Positions 17,835-26,631 of a DNA stretch of 64,000 nt are shown piece after piece. The stretch's first letter is position 1. Each line of letters starts with the position of its first letter. Made by a program: the position numbers and the translations under genes. The stretch is taken from NCBI RefSeq assembly GCF_900101595.1, contig NZ_FMYY01000012.1:76279-140278 (forward strand), written 5' to 3'. A model generated the notes under the pieces. That model searched no databases, was not told the origin of the DNA, and saw nothing but the letters and a program-made list of their open reading frames with translations. Origin of the DNA: Paenibacillus sp. cl123. Lineage in GTDB: Bacteria; Bacillota; Bacilli; Paenibacillales; NBRC-103111.

Positions 17835-18842
17835 ATGCGTTCCTTATTCAGATTTACCCGTACATCGCTGTTGGTTATGATATCTATCATGGTATTTATC
17901 GTTGCAGGTTGCGGAGGCAATGCGGCAGGCGGCAACAAAGAAGCGGCACCGGCCGCCACGGCGGAGTCGCCTAAGACCGAACCGGCCAAAACCGAAGCTC
18001 CGCGCGTCATCAAGCACGCCATGGGCGAGACGCCTATTACAGGGACGCCGAAGCGGGTCGTTATTCTGACCAACGAAGGGACCGAAGCTCTGCTGACCGT
18101 CGGAGTCAAGCCGGTAGGGGCCGTTCAATCCTGGATCGGAAATCCATGGTATGACCACATTAAAGACGAGATGAAGGATGTTACGGTAGTTGGCGACGAG
18201 CTGCAGCCGAACATTGAAATAATCGCAAGCCTCAAGCCCGATCTGATTATCGGAAACAAGGTCAGACAAGAGAAAATCTACGAGCAGCTGAAGCAAATTG
18301 CGCCGACCGTATTCGCAGCCGATCTGGGCGGAGACTGGAAGATTAACTTCAAGCTGTACACGGAAGCTTTGAATAAGAAAGAAGAAGGCGACAAAGCGCT
18401 GGCCGCCTTCGACAAGCGTGTGGAAGAGGTCAAAGCGAAGCTGGGTCCGAAGGCGGCTACCAAAGTATCGCTGGTGCGCTTCTCTCCAACCCAGGTGCGT
18501 ATTTATCAGAAGCAAACGTTCGCAGGTGTGCTGCTCAGCCAGCTCGGCGTTGCGCGTCCGGAATCCCAGGATAAGGATGCGTTCATCGAAGTGATGACAA
18601 AGGAGAAAATTCCTAGCATGGACGGAGATGTGATGTTCTACTTTGCCTCCAACACGGCCGGGAAAACAGATGCGACTCAAGTGGCTCAGGAATGGCTGAA
18701 TGATCCGCTGTTCAAAAACCTGAACGTATCCAAAACGAACAAGGTCATCGAAGTGAACGAAGCGATCTGGAATACGGCAGGCGGCTATAAAGCGGCAAAT
18801 CTGCTGCTCGACGAGCTTGCGAAGTTTTTTGAAGTGAAATAA
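17835..18842 (+). CDS. ferric-siderophore ABC transporter substrate-binding lipoprotein
   Basis: 335 residues, class III (FecB/FhuD-like) binding protein. The signal peptide ends in the lipobox IVAGC, followed by an Ala/Lys/Glu/Pro linker. The N-lobe has TPKRVVILTNEGTEALLTVGVKPVG, and LKPDLIIGNKVRQEKIYEQL is typical of periplasmic-binding proteins for Fe-siderophores. The ATG at 17835 has GGGGAGA before it; an in-frame extension to 17751 would run through the Fur box and is rejected. It is transcribed away from the two permeases under shared Fur control. The ligand could be a hydroxamate or catecholate siderophore; the sequence alone does not decide. Confidence 0.92.
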   Translation: MRSLFRFTRTSLLVMISIMVFIVAGCGGNAAGGNKEAAPAATAESPKTEPAKTEAPRVIKHAMGETPITGTPKRVVILTNEGTEALLTVGVKPVGAVQSWIGNPWYDHIKDEMKDVTVVGDELQPNIEIIASLKPDLIIGNKVRQEKIYEQLKQIAPTVFAADLGGDWKINFKLYTEALNKKEEGDKALAAFDKRVEEVKAKLGPKAATKVSLVRFSPTQVRIYQKQTFAGVLLSQLGVARPESQDKDAFIEVMTKEKIPSMDGDVMFYFASNTAGKTDATQVAQEWLNDPLFKNLNVSKTNKVIEVNEAIWNTAGGYKAANLLLDELAKFFEVK

Positions 18843-18858
18843 CAAGCAGACTTTTAAC

Positions 18859-18900
18859 AAAGCTGACGCCTGCGAGCAGGACGTCAGCTTTGTTTGTTTG
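18859..18900. terminator. terminator between the siderophore-binding gene and GH78 gene
   Basis: 10-bp stem AAAGCTGACG / CGTCAGCTTT with a T-rich tail on the plus strand. The mirrored A-rich left flank could also end the convergent minus-strand gene at 18911. Confidence 0.8.
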
Positions 18901-18910
18901 ATTCTTCCGG

Positions 18911-21900
18911 TTAACCGATCGGACAGTGTTCCAACACCAGCTCCAGCCCTTCAGGCGCCTGGAATTCCAGCTGCACGCTTCGCGGAGCGCTCACCCGCAG
19001 CTTCATCTGTCCGCGCATCCGGTCGATGCGCCAGGAGACATCGATCCGGCCGCCGTCCGGGAGCGGGACAGAGCCGCGCGCCCAGTCCAGCGTATCCGGA
19101 TGCGGAGCGATCAGCACCCGGTCCCAGCCGGGCGTTAAGCCCCTCACTCCGAGCACATAAGCCCCCAGGAAATAAGCGGGACCGGCTGACCAGGCATGAC
19201 AATGGCTGCGCGTAGGCGCCGGGTTATCCGTTCGGGCATACGTCTCCCAGCAGGCGGTCGCGCCATAATCGAGCATCGTGCCGTATTGCTTGCGGATATC
19301 CGCAAGCAGCAGATCCAGGCGGCCTTGCCCGGCCAATGCTTCATAATAGAAGAAGGACATAAACGGACTGCCGATAGGCACAAACGCTGCGGGCGGACTG
19401 GCGATGTAAGCTTCGATCCGCCCGGCGCGTGAGCCTTCGGCTATCCCGCACAAGCTGGCGACGACCTGCGTCTGCATGCTTGTCGTAGCCGCCATTCGTC
19501 CGTCCGCATGCACGCAATCGACATACACTTGCCGGTCCTCATCCCATAGATGGGCATTGATGGCCTCCCGCAGACGCTTCGCTTCCGCCGCAAGCCGGCT
19601 GCCGTCAGCCGTCTGTCCGATCGCTTCGGCGAGCAGGGCAGCCTCCCGCAGCGATTTGACCAGGAACATATTTTGCGGCGTGACTACGCCGTCTCCCGGC
19701 TGCTCGAACGGCGCCCAATCCAGGAAGTTCCAGCCTTTCATCCGCAGAAGCCCGTCTGCATCCCGTCTCTCCAGATAGCGGTCCAGCACGGCACTGACAG
19801 ATGGCCAAATGTCGGCCGCGAACCGGGCATCTCCGCTGAACCGGTAAAATTCCAGGCAGGCGGTTACCCAGAAGAACGTCCAGTTCGGTATTACGCTGCT
19901 CCAGCCGCTTGGCACCTGATCGACATAAAGCGGGGTTTGGAAGGAGGAGCCGGGCACGAGCCGCAGCGAATGCCGGACAATGTCCTTGGCCCCGAAGACG
20001 TAGTAATTGATCAAGGCTTCGTTGCGCGCATCTCCCACCCAATAGGTCTGCTCGTAGGCCGGGCAGTCGACGAATGTATCCTCCATGCATAACCGAGTCG
20101 TATGGCGGCACAAGCTCCAAATATCATTGAGCAGCCGGTCGGAGCTTTGAAAGGCGCCTGTCTCGGCAGCCGGGTAATGGCTCTGGATCATCCTCAGTCC
20201 GAACCAGCGGACTGGACGGCTGGCTCCGCGGATCGTGACGGCGACATAGCGCAAGCCCCGCCGTACAGGAGAACGATACGATTGTCTGCCTTCGCGGCAT
20301 ACGTACCGGAGCGTATTGTCCAGTTGATACGTATGCTGCCTCCAGCCTTCTTCGTTCATATATTCGAAGCCGTAGAAGTCGATGATTGTCCCCGCCGCCG
20401 CATCAAACTCGAAGTCCAGAAATCCGGACAGCTCGCGTCCGAAGTCAATGACGACCTCCGTATCCAGCCCGGGAAATACCGGAACGATGCCGGGAGCTGC
20501 CTCCGAGGTGACCATCGCGTGCAGCTGCTGCGGAACTGGCCGCTGCTCGGCGAAGGAAGTCCAGACGGACGAAGCGAACACGTCGCTGCGGTTGACGAGA
20601 ACTCCCGGGACGGGACGGACCCATGCTGTCCATTCCCGCAGCTCAGCGGCAGAGGATATGGAGCGGGCCCGTTCTAAATCCGGGTGGTCCAGACGCAGCT
20701 CGCGTCCCGGCTGATGGTCGATGACTTCGACGGCATCGAACGGTCCCAGCGTCAGGAAGGGAGATTCGGCCTCTCCGTCCGCATAGTCCGGCAGCGGGAA
20801 TCGCAGCTCGAACGGCTGATCGCTGTCCACCCCGAAGTGGAAGCCGTGGCCGTGATTGCGGCTGAGGAGATGAATGAGCGCCAAGTGGTCGCCGGCGGGC
20901 AGCTCGACGGTCAAATACTTCTCAGGGTCACTCCCCGTGTAAGCCTCAGGTCCATACCAGATGCCGTTGATGCTCGCCGTATGCGCAACCCGGCCGTCAT
21001 CCGGACTGCCGAGCGTGATCCGCGCCGGCTGCTCCAGCCGGATCACGGTCGCCAAATAGCCGACAAACAAAATATTGTTCGCATGGTGAACGCTTTCCGG
21101 CGCCAGATGATTGCGAAGATCGATGACGGCGGTCCAGGCGGCCGGCTTTACGGCCCGCATCGCCTCGATGCGCGAGGGGTACATCGGCTCCTCAGCCAGA
21201 TGCGGAATCGGCCGCTTGACCAGTCGTACCCAGGGCTCCATGCCTGCCGGACCGATAACGACGGCCGGCTCCCAGCATCCGGCCGCAGCTTGGCTCCCGT
21301 TTCCGTTGGCGCCTCCGACTCTGTCACTGGCGCCGTCCGTCCTGATCCCGGCTGCGTCTCCCGCCGTGTCTCCAGTACTTTCACCGGGTCCATCTCCTGC
21401 CGCGTCCCCCCTCCTGTTCAGGATTTCCGTCTCAGGCCAGGCATCGAGCCAGGTATCATCCCATGCCCGGGCGTCGATGATCTCGGTGAATCCGAGCTGG
21501 CAGGACATGCGGGAGGAGGTCCGGTCATAGCCGCCGTGGAGCGCAGTCTGCCAGCTCGCGTCCGTCACGAGCAGCGGCTGTGTCCGGCCGGGACAGCCCA
21601 GCTCGGCCAGCAAGCCGCCTCGACCCTTGATATATTGGAAAGTAGACACGCCGTAATGCATGACAAGCACGGCGATGGTGTTCGGCGCATCTGCCCTCAG
21701 CAGGTGCCCGATTTCATATTCGTCGTACGCCAGCTCGAATGGCCATGAACGCACAGGTCCGCGCCCGGTCTGCTTGCCGTTGACATACAGCACGTAACGC
21801 GAGTCCGCCGTTATGCGGAGAACGGCTTCGCTCCCGGCGTCGCCCGGCCACGCAAAGCTTCTGCGGAAGCAGCGCCATTCGTTGCGCGGGCTCTGCTCTC

Positions 21901-21955
21901 CCTCCGCCCATATCCACTGCGCCTGCCATGCGGGCTCGACAAGGTCCTGCTTCAT
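18911..21955 (-). CDS. GH78-family alpha-L-rhamnosidase-like glycoside hydrolase
   Basis: 1014 residues. The N-terminal beta domains (WQAQWIWAEGE start, VLRITADSRYVLYVNGKQTGRGP) are followed by an (alpha/alpha)6 barrel whose conserved block EDTFVDCPAYEQTYWVGDAR lies near 624-645, as in GH78. It would hydrolyse terminal alpha-L-rhamnose. There is no signal peptide, so it is intracellular. Residues about 182-226 are a Gly/Asp/Ala/Thr-rich low-complexity insert inside the N-terminal half, unlike normal family members. A divergent AraC-type regulator lies 110 bp upstream. A ribosome site AAGGAG lies about 11 bases before the ATG. Confidence 0.85.
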   Translation of the reverse strand: MKQDLVEPAWQAQWIWAEGEQSPRNEWRCFRRSFAWPGDAGSEAVLRITADSRYVLYVNGKQTGRGPVRSWPFELAYDEYEIGHLLRADAPNTIAVLVMHYGVSTFQYIKGRGGLLAELGCPGRTQPLLVTDASWQTALHGGYDRTSSRMSCQLGFTEIIDARAWDDTWLDAWPETEILNRRGDAAGDGPGESTGDTAGDAAGIRTDGASDRVGGANGNGSQAAAGCWEPAVVIGPAGMEPWVRLVKRPIPHLAEEPMYPSRIEAMRAVKPAAWTAVIDLRNHLAPESVHHANNILFVGYLATVIRLEQPARITLGSPDDGRVAHTASINGIWYGPEAYTGSDPEKYLTVELPAGDHLALIHLLSRNHGHGFHFGVDSDQPFELRFPLPDYADGEAESPFLTLGPFDAVEVIDHQPGRELRLDHPDLERARSISSAAELREWTAWVRPVPGVLVNRSDVFASSVWTSFAEQRPVPQQLHAMVTSEAAPGIVPVFPGLDTEVVIDFGRELSGFLDFEFDAAAGTIIDFYGFEYMNEEGWRQHTYQLDNTLRYVCREGRQSYRSPVRRGLRYVAVTIRGASRPVRWFGLRMIQSHYPAAETGAFQSSDRLLNDIWSLCRHTTRLCMEDTFVDCPAYEQTYWVGDARNEALINYYVFGAKDIVRHSLRLVPGSSFQTPLYVDQVPSGWSSVIPNWTFFWVTACLEFYRFSGDARFAADIWPSVSAVLDRYLERRDADGLLRMKGWNFLDWAPFEQPGDGVVTPQNMFLVKSLREAALLAEAIGQTADGSRLAAEAKRLREAINAHLWDEDRQVYVDCVHADGRMAATTSMQTQVVASLCGIAEGSRAGRIEAYIASPPAAFVPIGSPFMSFFYYEALAGQGRLDLLLADIRKQYGTMLDYGATACWETYARTDNPAPTRSHCHAWSAGPAYFLGAYVLGVRGLTPGWDRVLIAPHPDTLDWARGSVPLPDGGRIDVSWRIDRMRGQMKLRVSAPRSVQLEFQAPEGLELVLEHCPIG

Positions 21956-22065
21956 CTAGGATCAGACTCCTTCTTCACAAGAGATTAGGTTTAGTATAGA
22001 GTGAAACTAGAGGAGTCATAGGGGTGGATCCGGACAACAAGCAGGGAGGATACGGTCTTTAAGGA

Positions 22066-23046
22066 GTGAGGGAGCTGAGAGCTAAACGCCGGATTATAAC
22101 GACCAGCCGCAGCTTGTTTCTGACGCCGGAGCTGCCCTTCCATATCAACCGGGTATCGGAATCATTTCAGCTGGAAGAGCATCGGCATGAATTTTTCGAG
22201 ATTAACTATGTCAGCGAAGGCAGCGGCTATCAGCATATCGAGGGACGGACGCTGTCCGTCGCCAAAGGCGATTTATTTGTAATCCCTCCGGGCGCGTCCC
22301 ATGTGTTCCGACCGAGAACATCGGCCAGGGAAGGCGGGCGGCTGATCGTCTACAATTGCTTGTTCAACGAATGGCTGGTCGAGAAGCTGACAGCCGCCGT
22401 TCCCATGGAACCGGGCTTGATGAAGCTGCTGACGGCCGGCTATCCGGAGCAGCCTTGGCTGTACCTGCGGGATAGGGGAGATATGTTCCAGCATGCCTTC
22501 AACCGGATGCATGAAGAGTTCCGGCTGCGGAAACCGCATTATGCAGCGATGGTGCAGGCGGACATCATCCGTCTGCTTGTCCAGGTGCAGCGCCGGCTGG
22601 AGCCGGAGGGGGCTGACTGGGAGGAGTGGCCCGAATCGTTCCAGGCCGCAGCCCCGGCAGAGCGGGGGCAGGATGTAGAGCGGCTGCTGGGACGGATCGC
22701 CGAGCGGATTCGGCGGCATCCGGAGTCGCCTGTCCATGTCCGGGAGCTTGCGGACGAGGCCAGGCTGGGCGAGCGGCAATTTCGCCGCCGGTTTATAGCC
22801 AGAACGGGGATGACGCTGACGGAATACGTTCATAAGTACCGGATAGAGGCCAGCTGCGACCGGCTGCTTTTTACAAGAGACAGCATAGCGGTCATAGCCC
22901 AGCAAGCCGGTTACCAGGACCTGAAGTTTTTCAATCGGCTGTTCAAGAAGAAGACGGGAATGACGCCCGGGCAATATAGAAAGTCAGGCGGGGCGTCGCC
23001 GGTCATTGCAGAGCCAGCCGATCCGGAGCTTGCAGAAGGAGAGTGA
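22066..23046 (+). CDS. AraC-family transcriptional regulator with cupin domain (RhaS/RhaR-like)
   Basis: 326 residues. An N-terminal cupin (about 25-100; EEHRHEFFEINYVSEGSG, GDLFVIPPGASHVFRP) binds the sugar effector, and a C-terminal AraC double helix-turn-helix (about 215-310; DSIAVIAQQAGYQDLKFFNRLFKKKTG) binds DNA. It is divergent from the GH78 gene, so activation of rhamnoside use is the natural inference. The start codon is uncertain: AAGGA touches the GTG at 22066, and no better-spaced ATG is seen before the cupin. Confidence 0.87.
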   Translation: MRELRAKRRIITTSRSLFLTPELPFHINRVSESFQLEEHRHEFFEINYVSEGSGYQHIEGRTLSVAKGDLFVIPPGASHVFRPRTSAREGGRLIVYNCLFNEWLVEKLTAAVPMEPGLMKLLTAGYPEQPWLYLRDRGDMFQHAFNRMHEEFRLRKPHYAAMVQADIIRLLVQVQRRLEPEGADWEEWPESFQAAAPAERGQDVERLLGRIAERIRRHPESPVHVRELADEARLGERQFRRRFIARTGMTLTEYVHKYRIEASCDRLLFTRDSIAVIAQQAGYQDLKFFNRLFKKKTGMTPGQYRKSGGASPVIAEPADPELAEGE

Positions 23047-23053
23047 GACGGCT

Positions 23054-23713
23054 ATGCCGGTCAAAGGAATTATATTCGATATGGATAATACGCTGCTTCA
23101 GTCGCGTATTGACTTCGCCGCTATGAAGCGGCATATTTATGAACACTTGACCGATCTTCGGCTGCTGGGGGCGGATTTTCCGCTGCATGAGCATACGTCC
23201 GCTACGATGATCGAGCATGCCAGGGAAGCCGGGCTGACGGAGACAGGCTATACGGAGGTCATGGGCATAGCCGCGCAGCACGAGCTGCGGGGAATGGAGG
23301 GAGCCGGTCTGGAGCCCGGCGCCAGGGAGCTGCTGGAGACTCTGCGCGGAACGTATACGTTGGCCGTGGTGACTAACAACTCTTGCATCGCCGCTGTGAA
23401 GGCTTTGCAGCTGACGGGCATCGAGGACCGGTTCGGCCTAATCGCGGGACGGGAGCAAATGACGGCGCTCAAGCCGTCGCCATCGGGCTTTCTTCATGTG
23501 CTGGAGCAATTTCCGCATATTCGCCGGGAGGAATGGATATCCGTAGGCGACTCCTGGATCGACGGAAAGGGCTCGATAGGAGCGGGTTTAGCATTCATTA
23601 GCTATAAGACCGGCATGGACGTTATGCGCAGCAAGGGCGTGGAGCCGGCAGGACGGATCGATGCGCTGGAGGAACTGACGGCATGGCTCGCTGCCTGGGA
23701 GGACTTGAGATGA
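23054..23713 (+). CDS. HAD-superfamily phosphatase
   Basis: 219 residues. HAD motif I IFDMDNTLL, motif II VVTNNS, motif III KPSPSGF and motif IV VGDSWIDGKGSIGAG are all present, with a small alpha-helical cap (subclass I, phosphoglycolate phosphatase-like). The ATG at 23054 immediately precedes motif I; it lies 7 bp after the regulator stop, with GGAGAG inside the end of that gene, so the two are coupled. The substrate is unknown. Confidence 0.87.
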   Translation: MPVKGIIFDMDNTLLQSRIDFAAMKRHIYEHLTDLRLLGADFPLHEHTSATMIEHAREAGLTETGYTEVMGIAAQHELRGMEGAGLEPGARELLETLRGTYTLAVVTNNSCIAAVKALQLTGIEDRFGLIAGREQMTALKPSPSGFLHVLEQFPHIRREEWISVGDSWIDGKGSIGAGLAFISYKTGMDVMRSKGVEPAGRIDALEELTAWLAAWEDLR

Positions 23714-23830
23714 TTGTCAGCAGACTGGATAAGCTCAGGGAAGAGGTAAGGTACGGCGAATCCAAGCTTCCTTGACTCGGCTTGGCGGACGCTTTTCATC
23801 AAACCGTAACAAAACAGGCTGCGCACCGGA

Positions 23831-23859
23831 TTGTATTTGCCGGCAAAAGCCCCTATTCT
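23831..23859 (+). promoter_or_regulatory. sigma-A-type promoter of the DUF420 gene
   Basis: TTGTAT (23831-23836), 17-bp spacer, TATTCT (23854-23859). It lies 50 bp before the chosen start and argues against a longer reading frame starting at 23831. Confidence 0.5.
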
Positions 23860-23908
23860 TGAAGGGATAAGACAAAGAATGACTATCTTTTTCGGGAGGG
23901 GGCCTATC

Positions 23909-24433
23909 ATGGAAACAAAACGTAATTTTACAGGCGCCATCATTGTGTTTTCCTTGATATTGATTGCGATTATCGCCTGTCTGTTTTTTCTGCCGGGCTA
24001 CGAGGGACAGCTTGGCTTCGACGCTACGATCTTTCCGCTGCTGAATGCGATATTCAACTGCTTTACCTTCGTGTTCCTGCTGCTGTCGCTGTTCGCCATT
24101 AAGAAAAAAAATATTACCGTACACCGCAATTGGGTATTCGCGGCATTCGGATCGACAGCTTTGTTCCTGATCTCGTACGTGATCTATCATTACCTGACAG
24201 AGCCTACCAAGTTCGGCGGTCCTGTCTGGCTGAAGTATGTTTATTTCTTCGTGCTGCTTACGCATGTGCTGCTCGCGATTGTCAACGTGCCGCTCGCCCT
24301 GCTGACGATGGCCAGCGGATTGACGCGCAAGGTGGCGCGCCACCGCAAGATCGCCCGCTGGACAATGCCGATCTGGCTGTATGTCAGCGCTACGGGGGTC
24401 GTCGTCTATTTGCTGATTTCTCCTTATTATTGA
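23909..24433 (+). CDS. DUF420 integral membrane protein (YozB-like)
   Basis: 174 residues with about five transmembrane segments. The hallmark of DUF420 is the set of membrane histidines, here VHRNWV, VIYHYLTEPTKFGG, LTHVLLAIVNVPLAL and RHRKIARWTMPIWLYVSATGVVVY. Members are associated with cytochrome oxidase assembly or respiration but their role is not firmly known. The ATG at 23909 has GGGAGGGGG just upstream. The gene stands alone between a promoter and a strong terminator. Confidence 0.85.
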   Translation: METKRNFTGAIIVFSLILIAIIACLFFLPGYEGQLGFDATIFPLLNAIFNCFTFVFLLLSLFAIKKKNITVHRNWVFAAFGSTALFLISYVIYHYLTEPTKFGGPVWLKYVYFFVLLTHVLLAIVNVPLALLTMASGLTRKVARHRKIARWTMPIWLYVSATGVVVYLLISPYY

Positions 24434-24464
24434 ACGGAAAGCCGTGACGAAACTTGGCGCGGAC

Positions 24465-24497
24465 AAGCCGGAGCTTGCACAGCTCCGGCTTATTTGC
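24465..24497 (+). terminator. terminator after the DUF420 gene
   Basis: Perfect 11-bp stem AAGCCGGAGCT / AGCTCCGGCTT with a 5-nt loop, followed by ATTTG. Confidence 0.8.
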
Positions 24498-24670
24498 GTG
24501 AACGGATGCGCCAAAGCGAGCCAAAGTGAGAACGCCGCAGTCGCGCGGCCGGAGCAGGTGTTAAGAATTTGTTTGAGGAGTCGCGTAAAAAGTCGGTTTT
24601 GCTGATAGTTTTCTAACGAAGTTATGGTACGTTAGGGCTATCATTCCGCCATCTCAGGAGGGACCAGCCG

Positions 24671-25531
24671 ATGTCCAATGTTATACGGGCCATGCTTTGT
24701 CTACTAGTCGTTCAAGCAGCCATGATTCCAAGCCTGCCCACGATATCCGGCTCGGGCGCAGATGTGCCTTGGGAAAGCATAACCGCTCACCGCGGCAGCT
24801 CGGAGACAGCGCCGGAAAACACGCTCAGCGCTTTCCGCCAAGCGATCCGGGCGGGAGCCGGCTACGCCGAGCTGGATGTGCAGGAGACGGCGGACGGCGT
24901 TGTTATGCTCATGCATGACGACACGGCGAAGAGAACGACGGGTATCGATAAGCCGATGTGGCAGGTGACGTCGGCCGAGCTGGCGGCCGCCAGCGCAGGC
25001 AGCTGGTTCGGCGAGCGTTTTGACGGCGAGAGGGTGCCGACGCTGGAGCGGGTGATCGATACGGTCAACGGACGAATGAAGCTGAATATCGAGCTGAAAA
25101 ATAATGGACACCAAGTAAAGCTGGCCGAACGAGCCGTAGAAGTCGTTAAGCGTAAAAAGTTTGAAAAAGATTGCATTTTCACCTCATTCGACGCCAAGCT
25201 GCTCCATCAAGTGAAGCAGCTCGATCCGAAGCTGCGCACGGGACTGATTGTCGACAAAGCGGGCGGAGAAGGCTTCTGGGAGAAGCTGCTGAGCAGCCCG
25301 GATTACGATGCGCTCAGCCTCGCCTATCCGCTGGCGGAGCCGGAGCTGCTGAAGCTGGCGGCGAAGCATAACAAGGATATATTGGTATGGACGGTCAATG
25401 ATCCGACGATGATGAGAAAGCTGCTCGATCTGGGCGTAACGAGCGTCATTACGGATAAGCCTAAGCTGCTGGCGCAAATCGTCGGCGAGCAGTTGGCGGA
25501 GCGGAAGGGCATAAGCGGAACGGCGAAGTGA
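24671..25531 (+). CDS. secreted glycerophosphodiester phosphodiesterase
   Basis: 286 residues. A signal-peptide-like N-terminus (about 1-30) is followed by the GDPD fold. Catalytic and metal residues are visible: His40-Arg41 (TAHRG), Glu49-Asn50-Thr51 (PENT), Glu67 and Asp69 (AELDV), and His82-Asp83 (MHDDT). The enzyme hydrolyses deacylated phospholipids, or wall teichoic glycerophosphate, to glycerol-3-phosphate outside the membrane. GGAGGG lies about nine bases before the ATG. A TTGCTG-17-TTATGG promoter-like pair is at 24599-24627. Confidence 0.9.
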   Translation: MSNVIRAMLCLLVVQAAMIPSLPTISGSGADVPWESITAHRGSSETAPENTLSAFRQAIRAGAGYAELDVQETADGVVMLMHDDTAKRTTGIDKPMWQVTSAELAAASAGSWFGERFDGERVPTLERVIDTVNGRMKLNIELKNNGHQVKLAERAVEVVKRKKFEKDCIFTSFDAKLLHQVKQLDPKLRTGLIVDKAGGEGFWEKLLSSPDYDALSLAYPLAEPELLKLAAKHNKDILVWTVNDPTMMRKLLDLGVTSVITDKPKLLAQIVGEQLAERKGISGTAK

Positions 25532-25716
25532 GACTGTGGTGAGCCGGGGAGCAAACGGAAGCTTATTAGGGGCAGGGCTGGTAATTCGGGGGCTGGCTGA
25601 TAAAGGAGACGGAAAGTCTATACTGGTGTTGTCAAAAGAGCAAAGGGGCCGTTCCAAAAAGCAGGCATGCATGCTTGACGGGACATTCGATCGTCAGAAG
25701 CATGTAGGCTTAAAAT

Positions 25717-25764
25717 ACGAAAGGAGCTATGCGGATTGCATCTGCTTAGCTCCTTTCGTGTTTG
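25717..25764 (+). terminator. perfect 13-bp hairpin, possible terminator of the GDPD transcript
   Basis: ACGAAAGGAGCTA (25717-25729) pairs perfectly with TAGCTCCTTTCGT (25747-25759) across a 17-nt loop, followed by GTTTG. The stem is long but the T-tract is weak, and it lies 186 bp after the GDPD stop. Confidence 0.45.
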
Positions 25765-25825
25765 CACCGGTGGCTGCTTTCTTCAGCAGGTTTTGGGCGA
25801 GCCCAGCCACCGGACTCCAGACTCA

Positions 25826-25852
25826 GTTTAGAGTTTAGAGTTAGAGTTTAGG
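25826..25852. repeat. short tandem repeat of GTTTAGA
   Basis: Two exact GTTTAGA units are followed by GTTAGA and GTTTAGG. It is AT-rich and lies in a gene-free region; a slippage product is the simplest reading. Confidence 0.6.
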
Positions 25853-26360
25853 CAAGCCTCGAGGCAGAAATCGTTGGAATCTCCTGTTGTTTTGGAGTGC
25901 CTCTCCGATGCGGTTATACGTAGAAACGCTAGCTCGTACCTTTCTTCCCTACGAAGTTTTCGCGTACCTGATTTCTCGGCTCCATGCCGTAATGGAAAAA
26001 TCGTATAACTGCGCCTGACTGGCTGCTGAAAGCACGTGTCCCCTGCTCTGCCGGTTACAGCCGATCCCCAATTCGGCCAGCGGTCTGAAGCAGGTGAACG
26101 AAACAAAGCGGACTGTTGTAACGAAAATCAGCGACCTTAAGCGCGCGAAATCGACCGCATTCCGTATTAATAACGAACCGGGAGCCCCTAGAGAGGCAAA
26201 CTGCCCATTTGTCGCTCAGTTTTCCCGTTAAGGGGAGCTGATTTCCATAAGGACGGCAAGGTCGCGAGAGCAGCGGTTCCAGGGACGGGTGAGTTCCGTT
26301 ACAGCTCCGGGCATCGGATGAGACGTTAGGTGTAAAAGCGAAGCTAAAGTATAGAATACA

Positions 26361-26386
26361 AAAGCCCGGCTGCCCGGGCTTTTTAT
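26361..26386 (+). terminator. terminator-like hairpin before the sucA-type operon
   Basis: AAAGCCCG / CGGGCTTT stem with a 6-nt loop and a following T-run (TTTTAT). No gene obviously ends here, so it may end a small or decayed transcript. Confidence 0.65.
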
Positions 26387-26631
26387 CTTGCTTAGGAAAC
26401 GCAGCTTGTTACCGGATACGAAGCCGCTCCATCTCCCCGCAGCGCAGACAAGGGGGAAAGATATCATTTACCACTCAAATGATCTATTAATGAGATCGAA
26501 CCCATATAAAATGGTTATTTAAGTTATAAGGAAGGGGAAGCTTATAATAAGGGTAGGATTTACAAACTGAATGGAACAGAAGATCCGTCCACTGAACTGA
26601 AACCATTAACCAAGACGGAGGGAAAGCAATC

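Larger units (their letters stand above)
25532..26631. other. gene-free 1.1-kb region upstream of the 2-oxoglutarate dehydrogenase operon
   Basis: No reading frame here has convincing start, ribosome site and protein-like composition. The stretch holds a 13-bp perfect hairpin (25717-25759), a tandem GTTTAGA-type repeat (25826-25852), a pair of inverted AAATCAGC/GCTGATTT words 120 nt apart (26125 and 26244), and a good terminator (26361-26386). A TATAAT at 26543-26548 is a possible -10 element of the operon but its -35 is poor. The mixture of repeat-like pieces suggests decayed or dispersed elements. Confidence 0.5.

Noticed and set aside
25536..25838. A 100-codon plus-strand open frame after the GDPD gene
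   Set aside because: It runs through the 13-bp hairpin and has no family resemblance or ribosome site.
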